Part shown: in pieces, positions 28,070 through 39,918 of the stretch
How the letters are laid out: the number at the start of each line of letters is the position of its first letter
Position numbering within the stretch: the stretch's first letter is position 1
Assembly (NCBI RefSeq): GCF_014898055.3
Contig: NW_023601433.1
Location: forward strand, 44,139,876 to 44,203,875
From: Talpa occidentalis
Taxonomy: Eukaryota; Chordata; Mammalia; Eulipotyphla; Talpidae
DNA length: 64,000 nt
Reading direction: 5' to 3'
Position numbers and translations under genes: made by a program
Notes under the pieces: model-generated
Seen by the model: the letters and a program-made list of their open reading frames with translations, nothing else
Told to the model about the DNA's origin: nothing
Databases searched by the model: none

Positions 28070-28195
28070 AGTGGTTACTAATAAATATACATATGCCATT
28101 TTATTTGAGCTACAGCCCATTTTATTTTATTTGAGCAGTAGCCCATTTTACAGATGAGGAAACAAACTTGGATGAGTCAGATAACTTGACCAAAG
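28070..28195 (-). repeat. MIR/L2-like relic, antisense
   Basis: Has the antisense core CCCATTTTACAGATGAGGAA ACAAACTTGGA and AACTTGACCAAAGTTGG. A neighbouring AGTGTCTGGCATCTGGTAGA at 27930 may be part of another relic. Confidence 0.6.
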
Positions 28196-28611
28196 TTGGT
28201 ACCTACCACCTTTCTTCAAAACCTAGTTCTTAACTGCCTTCCACTGAAATAACATTCTTCTATGCTGAACTTTAAATGGTACTCTATGCCCAAACACTAT
28301 TTCAAATAGTTTAACTATATTTAAGTAATAACTCTTGACAAATAACTCCATGATGCAGACCCAGAGCGAATCAAGCATCTCTTTTAAAATGAAAAATTTT
28401 AGGGACACTTATATCCCCTTTCTTTCCTGCTACTCCCTACCATCTTCCATATTTTCTCTCCTTTCTGAGGCTGCTTTGAATGTCTATCTTATTTTCCAGT
28501 GCAAGATGCTTTTTGATTTAACTTTACTTTCATCTAACTTTATTTTCTTTCTTGTATCTTATGTATATTTCCACTCCTCTTAAGTTCTGGTTTCAACCAT
28601 TTCTTGAATTC

Positions 28612-28637
28612 CTTTTTTTTTTTTTTGGGGGGGGGGT
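28612..28637 (+). repeat. T-run / G-run junction
   Basis: About 15 T followed directly by 10 G. Length is likely to be variable or error-prone. Confidence 0.9.
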
Positions 28638-29599
28638 TCTTTTTTTCTCCCCTCTGCCACTAACTGTATTTGGGACTAAACTATTTTGAAAAATATACAA
28701 TAATTTACAAAAATAAACAAATCAGTATGACCACCAATAACAACTGCTTTATTTGATCTTGCTGTTTTTTCTGGCTCTACTCTTCTTCCTATTCTCTTCA
28801 TTGTGACATATTTCAAGTGGTTTGTACCATAGTGATTAACTACTATTGCTTTTGCTTTTCACCAACTGTTTCCTTAGCCTGTTATCCTCACAGGGCAGTC
28901 CACATCATACCTGATCATCTAGTTGTTAAAATGATCTTTGCTCAATACCCTTAAACTTTCTCCCACTGTTTACAGTGATGCCCTCTGGAGCTCCAGAAAA
29001 TATCCAGTTCCTGTTTCCATATTATAGCCCTTCAGATAGTTGGTGAAGGCAACCATAATTTCCCCCAGCCTTCTTGCTGCAAATTAAAAATCCCTGGACT
29101 TTGCAGGCATTCTTCAGTAACAGAGTTTTGAGGTATGTTACAACTCTGTAGGTTTCTTAATGTGTACCTAACAATATTTCTAATTGCATTAAAAATCAGT
29201 ACTAATGTACTATTTCTATTTAATGGAGGAAGTGTAACTTGCTTAGATCCCCTAGCTTTATTTCATTTTATCAGTGACTGTGTAGTATTCCTTTGTAGTA
29301 TACAAAGGAATGAAACCACATATAATCTGACCCAAGCTGTCCCTTTGTTTTGATGCTAGCAAGGTCACATTGGTTTTTAAATATTATCCTACTTCTGGCT
29401 CTTAATATGTTACTACATATTAGTAAATTGTGTAGCTGGGTTTTTGAGCCTAGATACAGGAGATTGCACTTATTTTTAATTTTCAGTGTACTTGTTTCAG
29501 TCTGTCATCTTATCTAACTTTAGATCACAACTCTGCTTTCCAAATGGTAACAGTAACCACATATGATTAACATATTGCTATCGACAGTTCCCTTGAAAT

Positions 29600-29896
29600 C
29601 ACTGACAAAAATTTTTTTTAAGATTTATTTTCTTTATTTATGCATACAAGAGCTGGGGTGTAGGCCAGAGGTACAGGGTGGGTGAGAGGATTCACTAGCA
29701 ACACAGTGGGAGAAGAATAGGCAGATCCCCTGAAATACACTGCTAAAGGGAGCAGTGGTCTAGACAGGAGAGGTCTGCTGCTCCATGTGGGTTAGCTCCC
29801 AGCTGGGGATCGAATTTGTGCTACATGGCTGGCCATAGCTTCATAGTGCTGAGACTTAACCCCCTTGCACCACCTGGGAGTTCCACTGGCAAAAAT
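29600..29896 (-). mobile_element. tRNA-derived SINE (older subfamily) with TSD
   Basis: SINE 29613-29883, reverse orientation, flanked by CACTGACAAAAAT (29600-29612) and CACTGGCAAAAAT (29884-29896), one mismatch. Carries CATACAAGAGCTGGGGTGTA and GAGAGGATTCACTAGC. Confidence 0.9.
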
Positions 29897-30305
29897 CTTA
29901 AGGAATATATGGTATTTCATTTTCAAAAACAGTTGACAACCATCAACTTAAGCTTTGGCATTAACTCCTTTGAAAATGTGCTTAACTCACTGCTATCGTA
30001 CCCTCCTTCTCTTGGGTCTAGGGGTGTGCCCTTGCTGTCTGGCAGTGGACCTCTTCCAGGGCATCCCTTTCAGTAATGCTTCAGCATGCACTTGGATGCC
30101 CTCAGACATCTCCACCTGCCACCTTTCCTTAGTCTTCCCTCTGCTCATCATGACCTGCAGGCTTTTGAGAAAGGGAAGTTAAGGCTATAATCATTTCAAC
30201 CATTAATGTCCATGGCTGCTGTGAGAGCGTCTCCCCTCTAACACATACAAACAGAGACAAAAATTATGGGGAGGAGATGAGAATCAGAATAAATATAAGT
30301 GATTA

Positions 30306-30648
30306 AGAGTTAACAACTAGGGCCTCCCCGGTGGCGCAGTGGTTGAGCGTTGGGTTGCGAAGCTGCCCGCAGCCTCTGCGGCGCCGGTTCGATCCCCGGC
30401 TGCTCCCCGGCCACCGGAGGAGAGTCCCACATGGCGCGCAGACCTCTCCTGCCGCCCGCTGCTCCCCTCAGCAGTGTACTTCGGTCCTTCTGCCTGCTCT
30501 GCTCCCCGCTCTGGCTCTGGTGAATTCTCTCACCCTCCCGCGCTTCTGACTGTACCCAGTGCATGTATAAACAAAACAAACAAACAACCAAACAAATAAA
30601 TAAATAAAACATGCCTCTATTTAAAAAAAAAAAAAGAGTTAACAACTA
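30306..30648 (+). mobile_element. Young full-length tRNA-derived SINE with TSD and extended tail
   Basis: SINE 30320-30634 in sense orientation, flanked by AGAGTTAACAACTA at 30306-30319 and 30635-30648. The tRNA-like head shows a pol III A box (TGGCGCAGTGG, 30332-30342) and a B box (GGTTCGATCC, from 30386). The body keeps many CpG sites. The tail (AAACAAACAAACAACC... AAATAAAT) is followed by AAACATGCCTCTATT and then a second A run. The same tail extension occurs at 55603-55631. Confidence 0.95.
30332..30396 (+). promoter_or_regulatory. Pol III A and B boxes of the SINE head
   Basis: TGGCGCAGTGG and GGTTCGATCC, spaced as in tRNA-type internal promoters. They are clear matches in this youngest-looking copy; activity is not shown. 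Confidence 0.75.
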
Positions 30649-30786
30649 TGAGAACTGTGACTTTATTTGGAGGCACTATTTGAACTAAGAATTAAACAAT
30701 TCTTCTGATGCCTAGGCTGTCCTCAGCCTCCTCTTCTCTTATGAAGACAAGAAGAAACTCCATTCAAAGCAAAGGTTATCCTGTGA

Positions 30787-31554
<768 letters not shown>

Positions 31555-32370
31555 TCCCTTTTTTCTTTTCTTAATTGATGTGTAGTTGACTTGTAATATT
31601 AGTTTCGGTGTATCCTATCATGATCCGATATTTGTATAAATTGTGAAATGATCACCACAATAATTTCTTAATCATAACCATACAGAGGAATTTTTTTTTC
31701 TTATAAGAACTTTTAAGATTTATGATCTTAACAACTTTAAAATATGCAATACAGTATTTTTAATCATAGTCACTGCTATATGTTACATTTGCCAAAATTA
31801 TCTATTTTATAACTGGCAGTTTGTGCCTTTTGACACTCATCACCCATTTTGCCCACCCTAACTGCCTGTCATTGGCAACCACCAATCTGTTCTCTATGAG
31901 TTTGTCTCTTCCTTCTTTTCTAGATTCTGCATGTAAGTGAGATCATATGGTATTTGTCTTTGTCTCTCTGACCTATGTCGCTCAACATAATAACATCAAA
32001 TTCCATCCATACTGTTGCAAATGGCAAGATTTCATTCTCTTTTATTGCTAAATAATATACTACTGTGTGTGTGAGTGTGTACACATGTGTGTATCACATT
32101 TTCTTTATCCATTCATCAATAGACACTTAGGTTGTTTCTCTCTCTTATCCAGCTTTCTTTCGGTTTCTATTTGCATGGTATATCTTTTGCTGTCCTTTCA
32201 TTTTCAGTCCTTGTGTGTTTTTACTTCTGAAATAAGTCTCTTCTAGGCAGCATATAGATGAGTCTTCTTTTTTCATCTGTTCAGCCACTTAGTGTCTTTT
32301 AATTAGAGGATTTAGTCCATTTACATTTAAAGCAGTTATGATAGATAGGTACTTACTGCCATTTTGTTCA
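31555..32370 (-). mobile_element. Old L1 fragment(s), antisense
   Basis: Antisense L1M-type 3'-UTR and ORF2-end text: TTGATGTGTAGTTGACTTGT, AAGTGAGATCATATGGTATT TG, CAACATAATAACATCAAATT CC, TATCCATTCATCAATAGAC and CTTCTAGGCAGCATATAGAT. The last part may be a second L1 piece. A GTGTGTG-rich stretch sits at 32063-32092. Confidence 0.75.
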
Positions 32371-35300
32371 TTGTTTTCCAGTTGCCCAGTCACATTCTAA
32401 AACTTGGCACTAGTAAGAAGTCTGTCTTCTAACGTGGGTCTGTTTCTTCACTTCTAACACAGCATAAGTTGCTCGTCATGATGGGGATGAGAAATGAAAG
32501 CATTCTGGAAATATTACCAAGCTTCAATGTTTACAAGTTACAGATGTCAATTTAGATGCTTTGCAAAGGCTCTGCCTTAGAACCAGTATCATTTTTTAAG
32601 CTCATGACAAAAATTCAAAAATATAACTCAATGATACAATCAGGATTAATAATGACAGCCTTTTCTCCTCATTCATGTGGGTACTAATAACATGTTTTTT
32701 CAGTTACTTAGTCCCCATGTCTTCTCAGACTACATTCAGCTTCAGAAAATGTGCAGGTTTGGAGTAAGTCTCCTAGAGAACAAATAAGAAACTTGGCAAA
32801 AGAGGCAGAACTATAATTGGGGGAAGGGGCAGGCGAGGGCAACCGTGGCTGAGGATGTATGTGTGGTGGCTCCTATCTTGAAGGAGCATTTTACATGGTG
32901 GCAGCCCAAGATGGTGTGTGTGGTGGATGGGGCGCGGGAAGAGGGTCCACATTTTAATGCCATTCAAAATCAGGAAGCTCATCCATCTGCCAGCTGAGTC
33001 TGACACAAGCAGAAATGGAGAAATACAAAATAAAAGGACAACATGCGTTCCAATCAACTAAAAAGGAAGATATTTAGAAATTTGGGATAGCAACCACATT
33101 GTGGGGAGCCCCAATGTTTTCAACAATAAGGGTCAATTCTACAGAAGACAGACTATGAAAGTCATAAGTTTAAATAACTTTTAATGATCACTTCCCAAGT
33201 TGACTGCAACAAAAAATGTTTCTGAAACCTTTTTCTGTGTCAGAAAATTTATAACAGATTTAGCGGTTCATACTCACCACCTTGGTGTGTGCTAGAGAGA
33301 TTCAAAATGTCACATCCAAAACTCACACAAAGCTACAGATGTTTTCCCCAACCATACGTAAATTGGGGAAGATTTGGAAGTCCATCAGGGAGTTGTGACC
33401 TCTTGCCTCACAGTTCCATGGTTTGGTCCTCAGCCATTACAAATGAGATTGCAAAATGTTTTTCATACAGAGAGCCAACTCTAAGCAAAATCAGTATATC
33501 AGGTGGCATTAGATTTGACTGTGGGTTATTAAATAACAAAGACACACGTGCTTACACAGAAGTGTATTTCTCTGACATAAACGAAGGTGATATAGTAGCT
33601 CTGGTTCATGACATCCTCAGGGATCCAGATTCCTTCCAGCTCCCAGCACCACCATTTTAAGTGTCTTCCCCACCTTTGTGTTCCAAGATTTAACTCCAGG
33701 CTTAAATGGATGCAGGAAAGGACACAGAAAAGAAAGGCCAAGGGCATGCAGCAGCTGCCCCTTAAAAGGTTCCTGGAAGTTGTCACAGTATGCTCCTGCT
33801 GTATCTCATGGGCCAAAAGGTTGCCATATGGAATGTGAGTATGATGGTGTGCTACCTAGCGGAGCACTACTCACAAGCCAGGGCAGACTTATGACATCAA
33901 ACTTCCCTGTAGGCTAGATAATCACAAATTTGCATTCTATTCGGAAATTCCAAGTGGGTCTGGGGAGAACCCAATCATCTGTATTTTTAAGTAAGTTTCC
34001 TAAGTGGTTTGCTATACAACTGAGTTTAGGAATCACCACAGACATATTTGTGTTCCATGGAAAGAATATTCTTAAGGGCTTTCAGGAGAGGCTGAGATTT
34101 GGGGACAGATGGGAGCCCTCTTGTTATTTCACTGTTCAGGCTTAGTCTTGCGAGGCTTTCTCTGAACTTTCCTACCCTTTGGTGAGGAATAGCTCAGAAT
34201 TTTATTCATTTCCCTGGTGTAGTTAAAGGAAATTTTATGAGTGCTGAACAGCTATTGGAAGAGAAGAAACAAGTATTTTAGGGTAAAAACAAATGAATAT
34301 TTTCTTCTTAGGCTCTAAAAATTGCCTGGTAGCTCCGAATTGCTTCAAGTTTCAAGAGTTTGGTTTCATCCTTATTATTTTTTTAATGGACAGCTAAATT
34401 GAAAAGGAAGAATAGCTTGGAATAATTCCTTTACACAAAAGCATATTTTTTTAAATCTCCTAATTAACTGGGTCAGTTTCCCCACCCTCTATGAATATAT
34501 TTGAAATCATTTCCTTCCTGACAACTTGAGGTTTTCCCTGGTGCCTCCTCCGTCTCTCCTCCATTTATTAGTGCCTAAAACCCTCATAGCAGTCAAGAAA
34601 TTAGCTGTCTGCCAGGGCCTGGTTTTCTGCTGCCATTGTTTCTGCCCAGCTCCTGTAGAAAGGAGATGTGCTTATCGCTGGCCTTGCAGAATGAAGAGTG
34701 AAAAACCTGGACATCTTGGTCTGCCTGCCAGGGCCCGTCCTAGAATGAGTCCTCTGATAGAATGTGCTGATCTACAATTAAAATGAGAAACCAGGAGAAT
34801 CCCTGCTGGAGAAGTCAGATATGGTGAATTAATTCAGAAGAGGTCCCGCTTTCAACACAGATCAGGTTTTATGCACGCAGTTCCTTTTCACTGTCCTTAC
34901 TTATTAGTTTTACTCAGTATCCTATTCATTCATCCTGACAGAATCTGAAGGATTTCACACTGTTCAGTGATGATGTCTCCTGACAGAATTTCTGCCTAAA
35001 TAAAGTGGAAATCAGGTATTGCTTGTAACTAATTGAACTAGTTAGGATGGTTTTCTCCCACTGAGGGGAGTTGGTACTGATTCTCCTTACATGTGGGAAA
35101 GCTTAGTCGAGCTGGGGTCCTGATCAAGAGTCAACACTGCAAGATTCTGTCAGACATCGGGGTGGAAGTTTTAACCTCTGGGATTCAGAGTCCTCATTAA
35201 TTATTCTGACTTCATCCTTTGAGGGGTTATTTTAATTCCTCTGCAGAAATGAATGAGAAGGTAAACATTTGTCTTTCGATTTTTGTTTGTTATTCCTAGC

Positions 35301-35498
35301 TGGCACACGTGATTGGGACATATTGGAGAAAACTAGACCAGATGTTTGCTAGAACCAGATGTTTAGACAGTCCAAATTTTTTCCCCTTTACAACAATCAG
35401 CTGAGAAATGAGATTTTTTGGCCATGGTCACAGATCCACATTTATCTGTGACTTGGGCTGACTACGTAAACTCTCTACCTCAGAGAAGCTTTAAATTA
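32371..35498. other. Intron, mostly unclassified
   Basis: 33590-33860 (CATCCTCAGGGATCCAG, GAAAGGCCAAGGGCATG, GGTTCCTGGAAGTTGTCACA, CTCATGGGCCAAAAGG) resembles an ancient LTR or L1-type relic whose family I cannot fix. The 123-codon frame at 33289-33660 has no known product. No exon found. Confidence 0.4.
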
Positions 35499-35797
35499 TC
35501 CTGACAGGGGCCTCTCTGGTGGCACAAGAGCTTAAGCATAGCACTGTGAAGCTATCTGCAGCCTCTGCAGCACGAGTTTGATCCCCAGGTGGCCAGGGAG
35601 CTACATGGTACAGCAGACCTCTCCTGTCTCGCCTGCTGCTCCCTCAGCAGTGTATTTCAGTCAGTCTTCCTGTTCTGTTCCCCACACTGTCTCTGATGAA
35701 TCCTCTTACCCCACCCCCCACACCTCTGGCCTGTACCCCAGTTCTTGTATGCATAAACAAATTTCTTTTAAAAAAATAAAATAAAATGTCCTGCCAG
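35498..35797 (+). mobile_element. tRNA-derived SINE (older subfamily) with imperfect TSD
   Basis: SINE about 35508-35787, sense orientation: GGGCCTCTCTGGTGGCACAA, then GATCCCCAGGTGGCCAGG, GTATGCATAAACAAATTTC and an A-rich tail. Flanks TCCTGACAG (before) and TCCTGCCAG (after) match with one change. Confidence 0.88.
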
Positions 35798-35934
35798 TAA
35801 ATAGACAATAGACAAGCATCTAGATTCAGAATTTACATTTTTGGTTATTAGATGTGCCCTCTGGTGAGCAGCACAGACCCAGCTTTCTCCTGTCCCCCAA
35901 CACCTAACCTTTCCAGAGATGCTGCTCGTGCCAC

Positions 35935-36373
35935 TGTAGAGGCAGGACTGGGCACAGGTGCAGGTTTTCTGATCCCATGCAGATCGGGTAAAGGAGGAGT
36001 CAGAGTCCTCAGTAGTTTTGCAGGTTTTTTATTTGGGGTTCACCAGGCATATGGCAGGCAGGGGTGCTGGCTGGGGGGCTGGGAGGCTGGCAGGCCTCCC
36101 AGCCCCCAGCAAGTCTTCACTCTATCTGGGCTCTCTAGCGTTCGTTCTGCTGCTTCTCGGCTTCTCTTTCGGTTCTGCTGCTGCTGGCTGGGGCTGCTGG
36201 CATCACCCCGTGACGCCGCCCTTAAAAGCACAGTCTTAGCTCAGCTGAATCCATCTACCTATGCCCACACCCTATTCCAGGTGCCCGCCATCAGGCATGC
36301 ATTCAGGACAAGGATCCATCATCTATCCTGATGGCGGAAGGGCAGAAAAGCCTGACATTTTCTTTACCCTACA
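35935..36373 (-). repeat. 3' LTR of the young ERV
   Basis: 439 bp. Minus-strand features: TGTAGGG start, TATA-like GCTTTTAAGGG, AATAAA polyadenylation signal in the CCCCAAATAAAAAACC stretch, and a TCTACA end. Confidence 0.92.
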
Positions 36374-37589
36374 GTCCACCCCCTCAGGGTTTTCTGCCAT
36401 ACAGTCTATACATATATATACAATTTTCTAAGCAAACAAACAATGCAGCCATGGCCCACAAAAGCAAATACATCAAATATAACAAAATACAATATAACAA
36501 AATACAACAGAACACAAATAAGTCCAGGCAGGGCACCAACCAAGAGCAAAAGACAATTATTGGTACCAGCAGATGAGCCACCAAATCTGCTGCCGAAGGC
36601 ACTGCTCATACGAGGGAGGGGAATCACTCACAGCATCTACTATAACATACCAGGAGCCGTCAGGCTTCCTGGCCTTCTCTGGCTGTAGTCTAGTCTACAA
36701 GGCGCACACACAGCATCCACCCCCAGGATGCACTAGCTCTGGGGTTGGCAATTTTATTCTGTTGGGGGTAATCGCCAACCCTCAGGGTTTCTGTCTGCAG
36801 TCGCTCCAACACTCGGCCTTCACGGCCACCCATGCGACTCACAGACCCCTGCACTCAAGCCAACCCACTGCACAAGCACATGGGTCGGGGATCCAAACTC
36901 TGCATTTGGCTTGGGCTCCACCCCAAGCCACATTCCCCACCCGTCCCCCAAGGACAGGTTCCTCAGCTCCTCACCCTCACTCAAGAATGAGCAGGGCATC
37001 ACCCACAGGTGATTTTACGAGACTCACAGGGCTTCAGCATACCCAGGCTGCTTAACAGCCGCTCAGGGCTTCTCAACTTATCATCAGTACCAACTTTTGC
37101 TTTCTTAGTTGGCTTTTCTCCTCCACCTGGCTGCTGGGCATAAACAGGCTGCTTTTGGCCATCTAGGCCCACTGGCCACCCCTAGATTCCCATAAAAAAA
37201 CATAACCTGCCAAGGTCCTCCGCCTTCTGGCGGGATTGTCAGTCCAAGTTTATCAGTCCATGTCCATCAGTTGAAGTCCATTGGCCTCTCCTTGCATCAG
37301 CAACAGCAACAGCCTGCTGCCTCAGGGGTCATTGGCTAGTCCTTTCCGGTGTTGTTGGCTGGTCCTTTCCGGTGTCGTTGGCTGGTCCTTTCCGGTGTCG
37401 TTGGCTGGTTCTCTCGGGCGTCTCCTTCACGCCAGGTCTCGTCCTGTAGCTCGTGGACGTTGACCACCTTCTGTGCCGCCATGGCAACTCCAGCGTCATC
37501 ACAGGCAAACAGTCTGTTCTCCTTAGTCCCTCCAGGTCTTCGGAGGGCTCCAATACCCGTCTACATGGATCCTGTCGACTTACGCCAAT
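36374..37589 (-). other. Interior of the young ERV, no intact viral gene
   Basis: Next to the 3' LTR, the minus strand has a PPT-like purine run and overlapping short frames rich in Leu, Ile, Val and Cys (about 36384-36627) that could be a remnant of a membrane-spanning env end; this is weak. Near the 5' LTR are a possible primer-binding site (minus strand TTGGCGTAAGTCGACAGG, just inside 37589) that I cannot assign to a tRNA, and 23-bp tandem repeats at 37334-37425. No Gag, protease, RT or integrase motif was seen. Confidence 0.75.
37334..37425. repeat. 23-bp tandem repeat in the ERV leader
   Basis: Unit GGCTGGTCCTTTCCGGTGTCGTT, written here as GGCTGGTCCTTT plus CCGGTGTCGTT. Three good copies start at 37334, 37357 and 37380, and a degenerate fourth starts at 37403. 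The period is not a multiple of three, so it is probably non-coding. Confidence 0.92.
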
Positions 37590-38030
37590 TGTAGGGGGCA
37601 GGACTGGGCACAGGTGCAGGTTTTCTGATCCCATGCAGATCGGGTAAAGGAGGAGTCAGAGTCCTCAGTAGTTTTGCAGGTTTTTTATTTGGGGTTCACC
37701 AGGCATATGGCAGGCAGGGGTGCTGGCTGGGGGGCTGGGAGGCTGGCAGGCCTCCCAGCCCCCAGCAAGTCTTCACTCTATCTGGGCTCTCTAGCGTTCG
37801 TTCTGCTGCTTCTCGGCTTCTCTTTCGGTTCTGCTGCTGCTGGCTGGGGCTGCTGGCATCACCCCGTGACGCCGCCCTTAAAAGCACAGTCTTAGCTCAG
37901 CTGAATCCCATCTACCTATGCCCACACCCTATTCCAGGTGCCCGCCATCAGGCATGCATTCAGGACAAGGATCCATCATCTATCCTGATGGCGGAAGGGC
38001 AGAAAAGCCTGACATTTTCTTTACCCTACA
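37590..38030 (-). repeat. 5' LTR of the young ERV
   Basis: 441 bp, almost identical to 35935-36373. The 73-codon plus-strand open frame present identically in both LTRs is only shared LTR sequence read antisense. Confidence 0.92.
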
Positions 38031-38084
38031 GCCACCTACCCAGAGCCTCAAGCTAGTTGGATAGGTAAGTCAGAGATGCCAAAG

Positions 38085-38131
38085 GTACACTGTGTGCAGA
38101 CTGTGTACTAAGTGCTTCATATACATCATCT
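38085..38131 (-). repeat. MIR relic split by an LTR
   Basis: ACTGTGTGCAGACTGTGTAC TAAGTGCTTCATATACATCA TCT runs up to the LTR border and appears to resume at 38736 (ATCTCATTTTAAATAAAACA). This is the antisense MIR stretch around ACATTATCTCATTT, interrupted by the insertion. Confidence 0.6.
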
Positions 38132-38739
38132 TGTTAGAGGGCAGGGAGAGGGGCACCCCAGACCCCGCAAACCTGCCTGCTCTAAATAGGTTCTGCCATC
38201 TGCTGCATCAATACAAAACATGTGAGACTTTAGTGGGAAGGAACTTTAATACAATTAGTGAACAACACAGGAAAGGCAAAGAATATAGTTTCTCAATCAA
38301 GCACCCAAAGTTACCCGTCCCCTCATGGGTAAAAGTCTACCCAAATGGGATTGGCCCAGAGCAAGGCCTGAAAGCCTGCCACAAGTCTAAAGTATCTTCC
38401 AGTGGGGACCCATAGAAAAGGATCAGAAACAACCAGACAAGTCTGGGAGGAAAAGAGCAAAATCAAAATCAAGACACAAATGGCCATTGTCACCTCCCCA
38501 TGGGTCTCTCACCCACATCTGTGTCACCCAGTCCATGACTGAAAGGCAAGTGCAGTTTCTTCATGTGTCTCTCAGCTCCTGTGCCTCCTCCAGGTCTCCT
38601 TATGGCTCTCCATCCTGCTTCCTTCCTTCCTCAGTCTCCCTTGCAGCTTCTTCTCTTCCCCGCTCAGCTCCACCCTTCTTTTGGGTGGGGCAGGAAACCT
38701 GGAACCTCCCCCTTTCAGGGGACCACCCTATTACAATCT
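38128..38739. mobile_element. Solo ERV LTR, family 2, copy 2, 4-bp TSD
   Basis: LTR 38132-38735 begins TGTTAGAGGGCAGGGAGAGG and ends GACCACCCTATTACA, between ATCT at 38128-38131 and 38736-38739. Homologous to 27011-27596. It sits only 97 bp beyond the TSD of the young ERV. No internal sequence remains. Confidence 0.87.
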
Positions 38740-39759
38740 CATTTTAAATAAAACAGTGATGAAAAATGGGCATCGTTATCTCTCCTGTCTTTCCCACCTA
38801 TTTTCGACTTCCTTTGGCCTCTTCTTCCTCCCTTCCATGGAAGGGATTTCTTAAGGTCAGCATCAATGTCCTGGGGTGTGTGCTATAGAGGCTGGCAGAA
38901 TAGATCAACTACTGAGTCCACTTATTGCCTGTGGGCTAACTTTTCTTGCTCCCTCACTTTGGGGTCAGGTGTATCATGGAATCTAATAAAAACATGCCCA
39001 AAAGAGGGAAACTCAATGTTCTGAGCCACAGATTAGTCTTGACTGAGCAAGAGAGGCTGAGTCAGGAATTAGCCTTGTCTAGCCCAAACCCAGCCACCAG
39101 GTATCTGTCTACTGGAAGCGGCCAGGGGGATGGGGCAATCTGCTTAGAAAAGAGCATTTTGGTGTCACCTTTAGGTGTCAGTCACCTAACCTGTGTTCAT
39201 GTCCATTCCATATGTGCTACTGTCTGTCTTTTCACTTGGAAAGGAGGTGTTTTTATAATCAGAGAAGCCATCAGTGAAAGGTTTGATCTCTAGGGGCATC
39301 ACTGCCTCCTGGCAGTAGACGTGGCCCTTCCTGTGGCTCCAGATTCCATGAGCTGCTCACCATGCTCCAGGCCCACCTCAGCCTCAGTGGCACCCGGCAC
39401 CTCTTCCGATTTCCTGTGTGGTTGAAAAGTGGTGCAAGTTGGAACAGAGTCCTCAGCCACGTATGAGGCTCCATGCTGATGTATCACATCACACTTGAAT
39501 TTCCATGGACTCTGTCACAGAATGGGCGATAGACTGTTGGAAGGAATCATATTTTCAAAACCTACAAGATGACTTTCACGAAAACTGTGACTCCAAATAA
39601 TAAAGCCCAGGAGTAGCAGTTCTCCCAATTGGGGCTTACAGGTGAGGTGGCTGCTAGGAGGGAAACATGGGTTATTTTTGAGCATATCACAGATTTCCCC
39701 TGTGATATCTTGTTTTCTCTCTACAGAGTCTGGGCACCTGCAGCCGTGCACGTGCATTC

Positions 39760-39761
<2 letters not shown>
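38740..39761. other. Intron, unclassified
   Basis: No recognised repeat or exon. Confidence 0.4.
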
Positions 39762-39793
<32 letters not shown>

Positions 39794-39865
39794 TATGAGA
39801 GAGAGAGATGGAGAGAGAGAGAGAGCGCTCCAGGGAGTGTGCGCACGCGAAAGAGGGGAATGGGA

Positions 39866-39914
<49 letters not shown>
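39762..39914 (+). repeat. Compound (GT)n-(GA)n microsatellite
   Basis: (TG) run at 39762-39792, GAGAGAGA tracts at 39797-39825 broken by short non-repeat text, then a pure GA run at about 39870-39914. Confidence 0.95.

Positions 39915-39918
<4 letters not shown>

Larger units (their letters stand above)
27601..29599. other. Intron, mostly unclassified
   Basis: 28070-28195 looks like an antisense MIR (listed). 28612-28637 is a T run joined to a G run. 28930-29380 is weakly repeat-like. No exon found. Confidence 0.4.
35930..38035 (-). mobile_element. Young internally deleted ERV: LTR - 1.2 kb - LTR with 5-bp TSD
   Basis: Proviral insertion in minus orientation (opposite to PCNX2), flanked by GCCAC at 35930-35934 and 38031-38035. 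The LTRs (35935-36373 and 37590-38030) differ by about one substitution and two one-base indels by eye. On the minus strand each LTR begins TGTAGGGTAAAG and ends GCCCCCTACA or a close variant. The orientation follows from a purine-rich PPT-like stretch next to the 3' LTR (minus strand AGGGGGTGGAC) and from AATAAA on the minus strand of the LTR. The 1216-bp interior has no gag, pro, pol or full env that I recognise, so it is non-autonomous and must have been moved by another retrovirus. Confidence 0.93.

Noticed and set aside
28612..28637. T15-G10 junction as a regulatory or quadruplex element
   Set aside because: A single G run cannot form an intramolecular quadruplex, and homopolymer junctions are often assembly artefacts.
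30332..30396. SINE heads as true tRNA genes
   Set aside because: They have A and B boxes but do not fold as a full cloverleaf and carry a long SINE body with an A-rich tail.
36018..36239. 73-residue frame present identically at 37674-37895
   Set aside because: It is the same LTR read antisense twice. Identity reflects recent duplication of the LTR, not protein conservation.
36384..36627. Hydrophobic minus-strand frames as an intact env or accessory protein
   Set aside because: Short, in two overlapping frames, with no signal peptide, Cys motif or cleavage site; noted only as a possible remnant.
36573..37055. 160-codon frame in the ERV interior, plus strand
   Set aside because: It runs opposite to the ERV and shows no retroviral motif; Pro/His-rich translation of CA-rich DNA.
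37334..37425. Regular repeats as a CRISPR array
   Set aside because: There are no unique spacers between the 23-bp units and the context is a mammalian ERV; they are plain tandem repeats.
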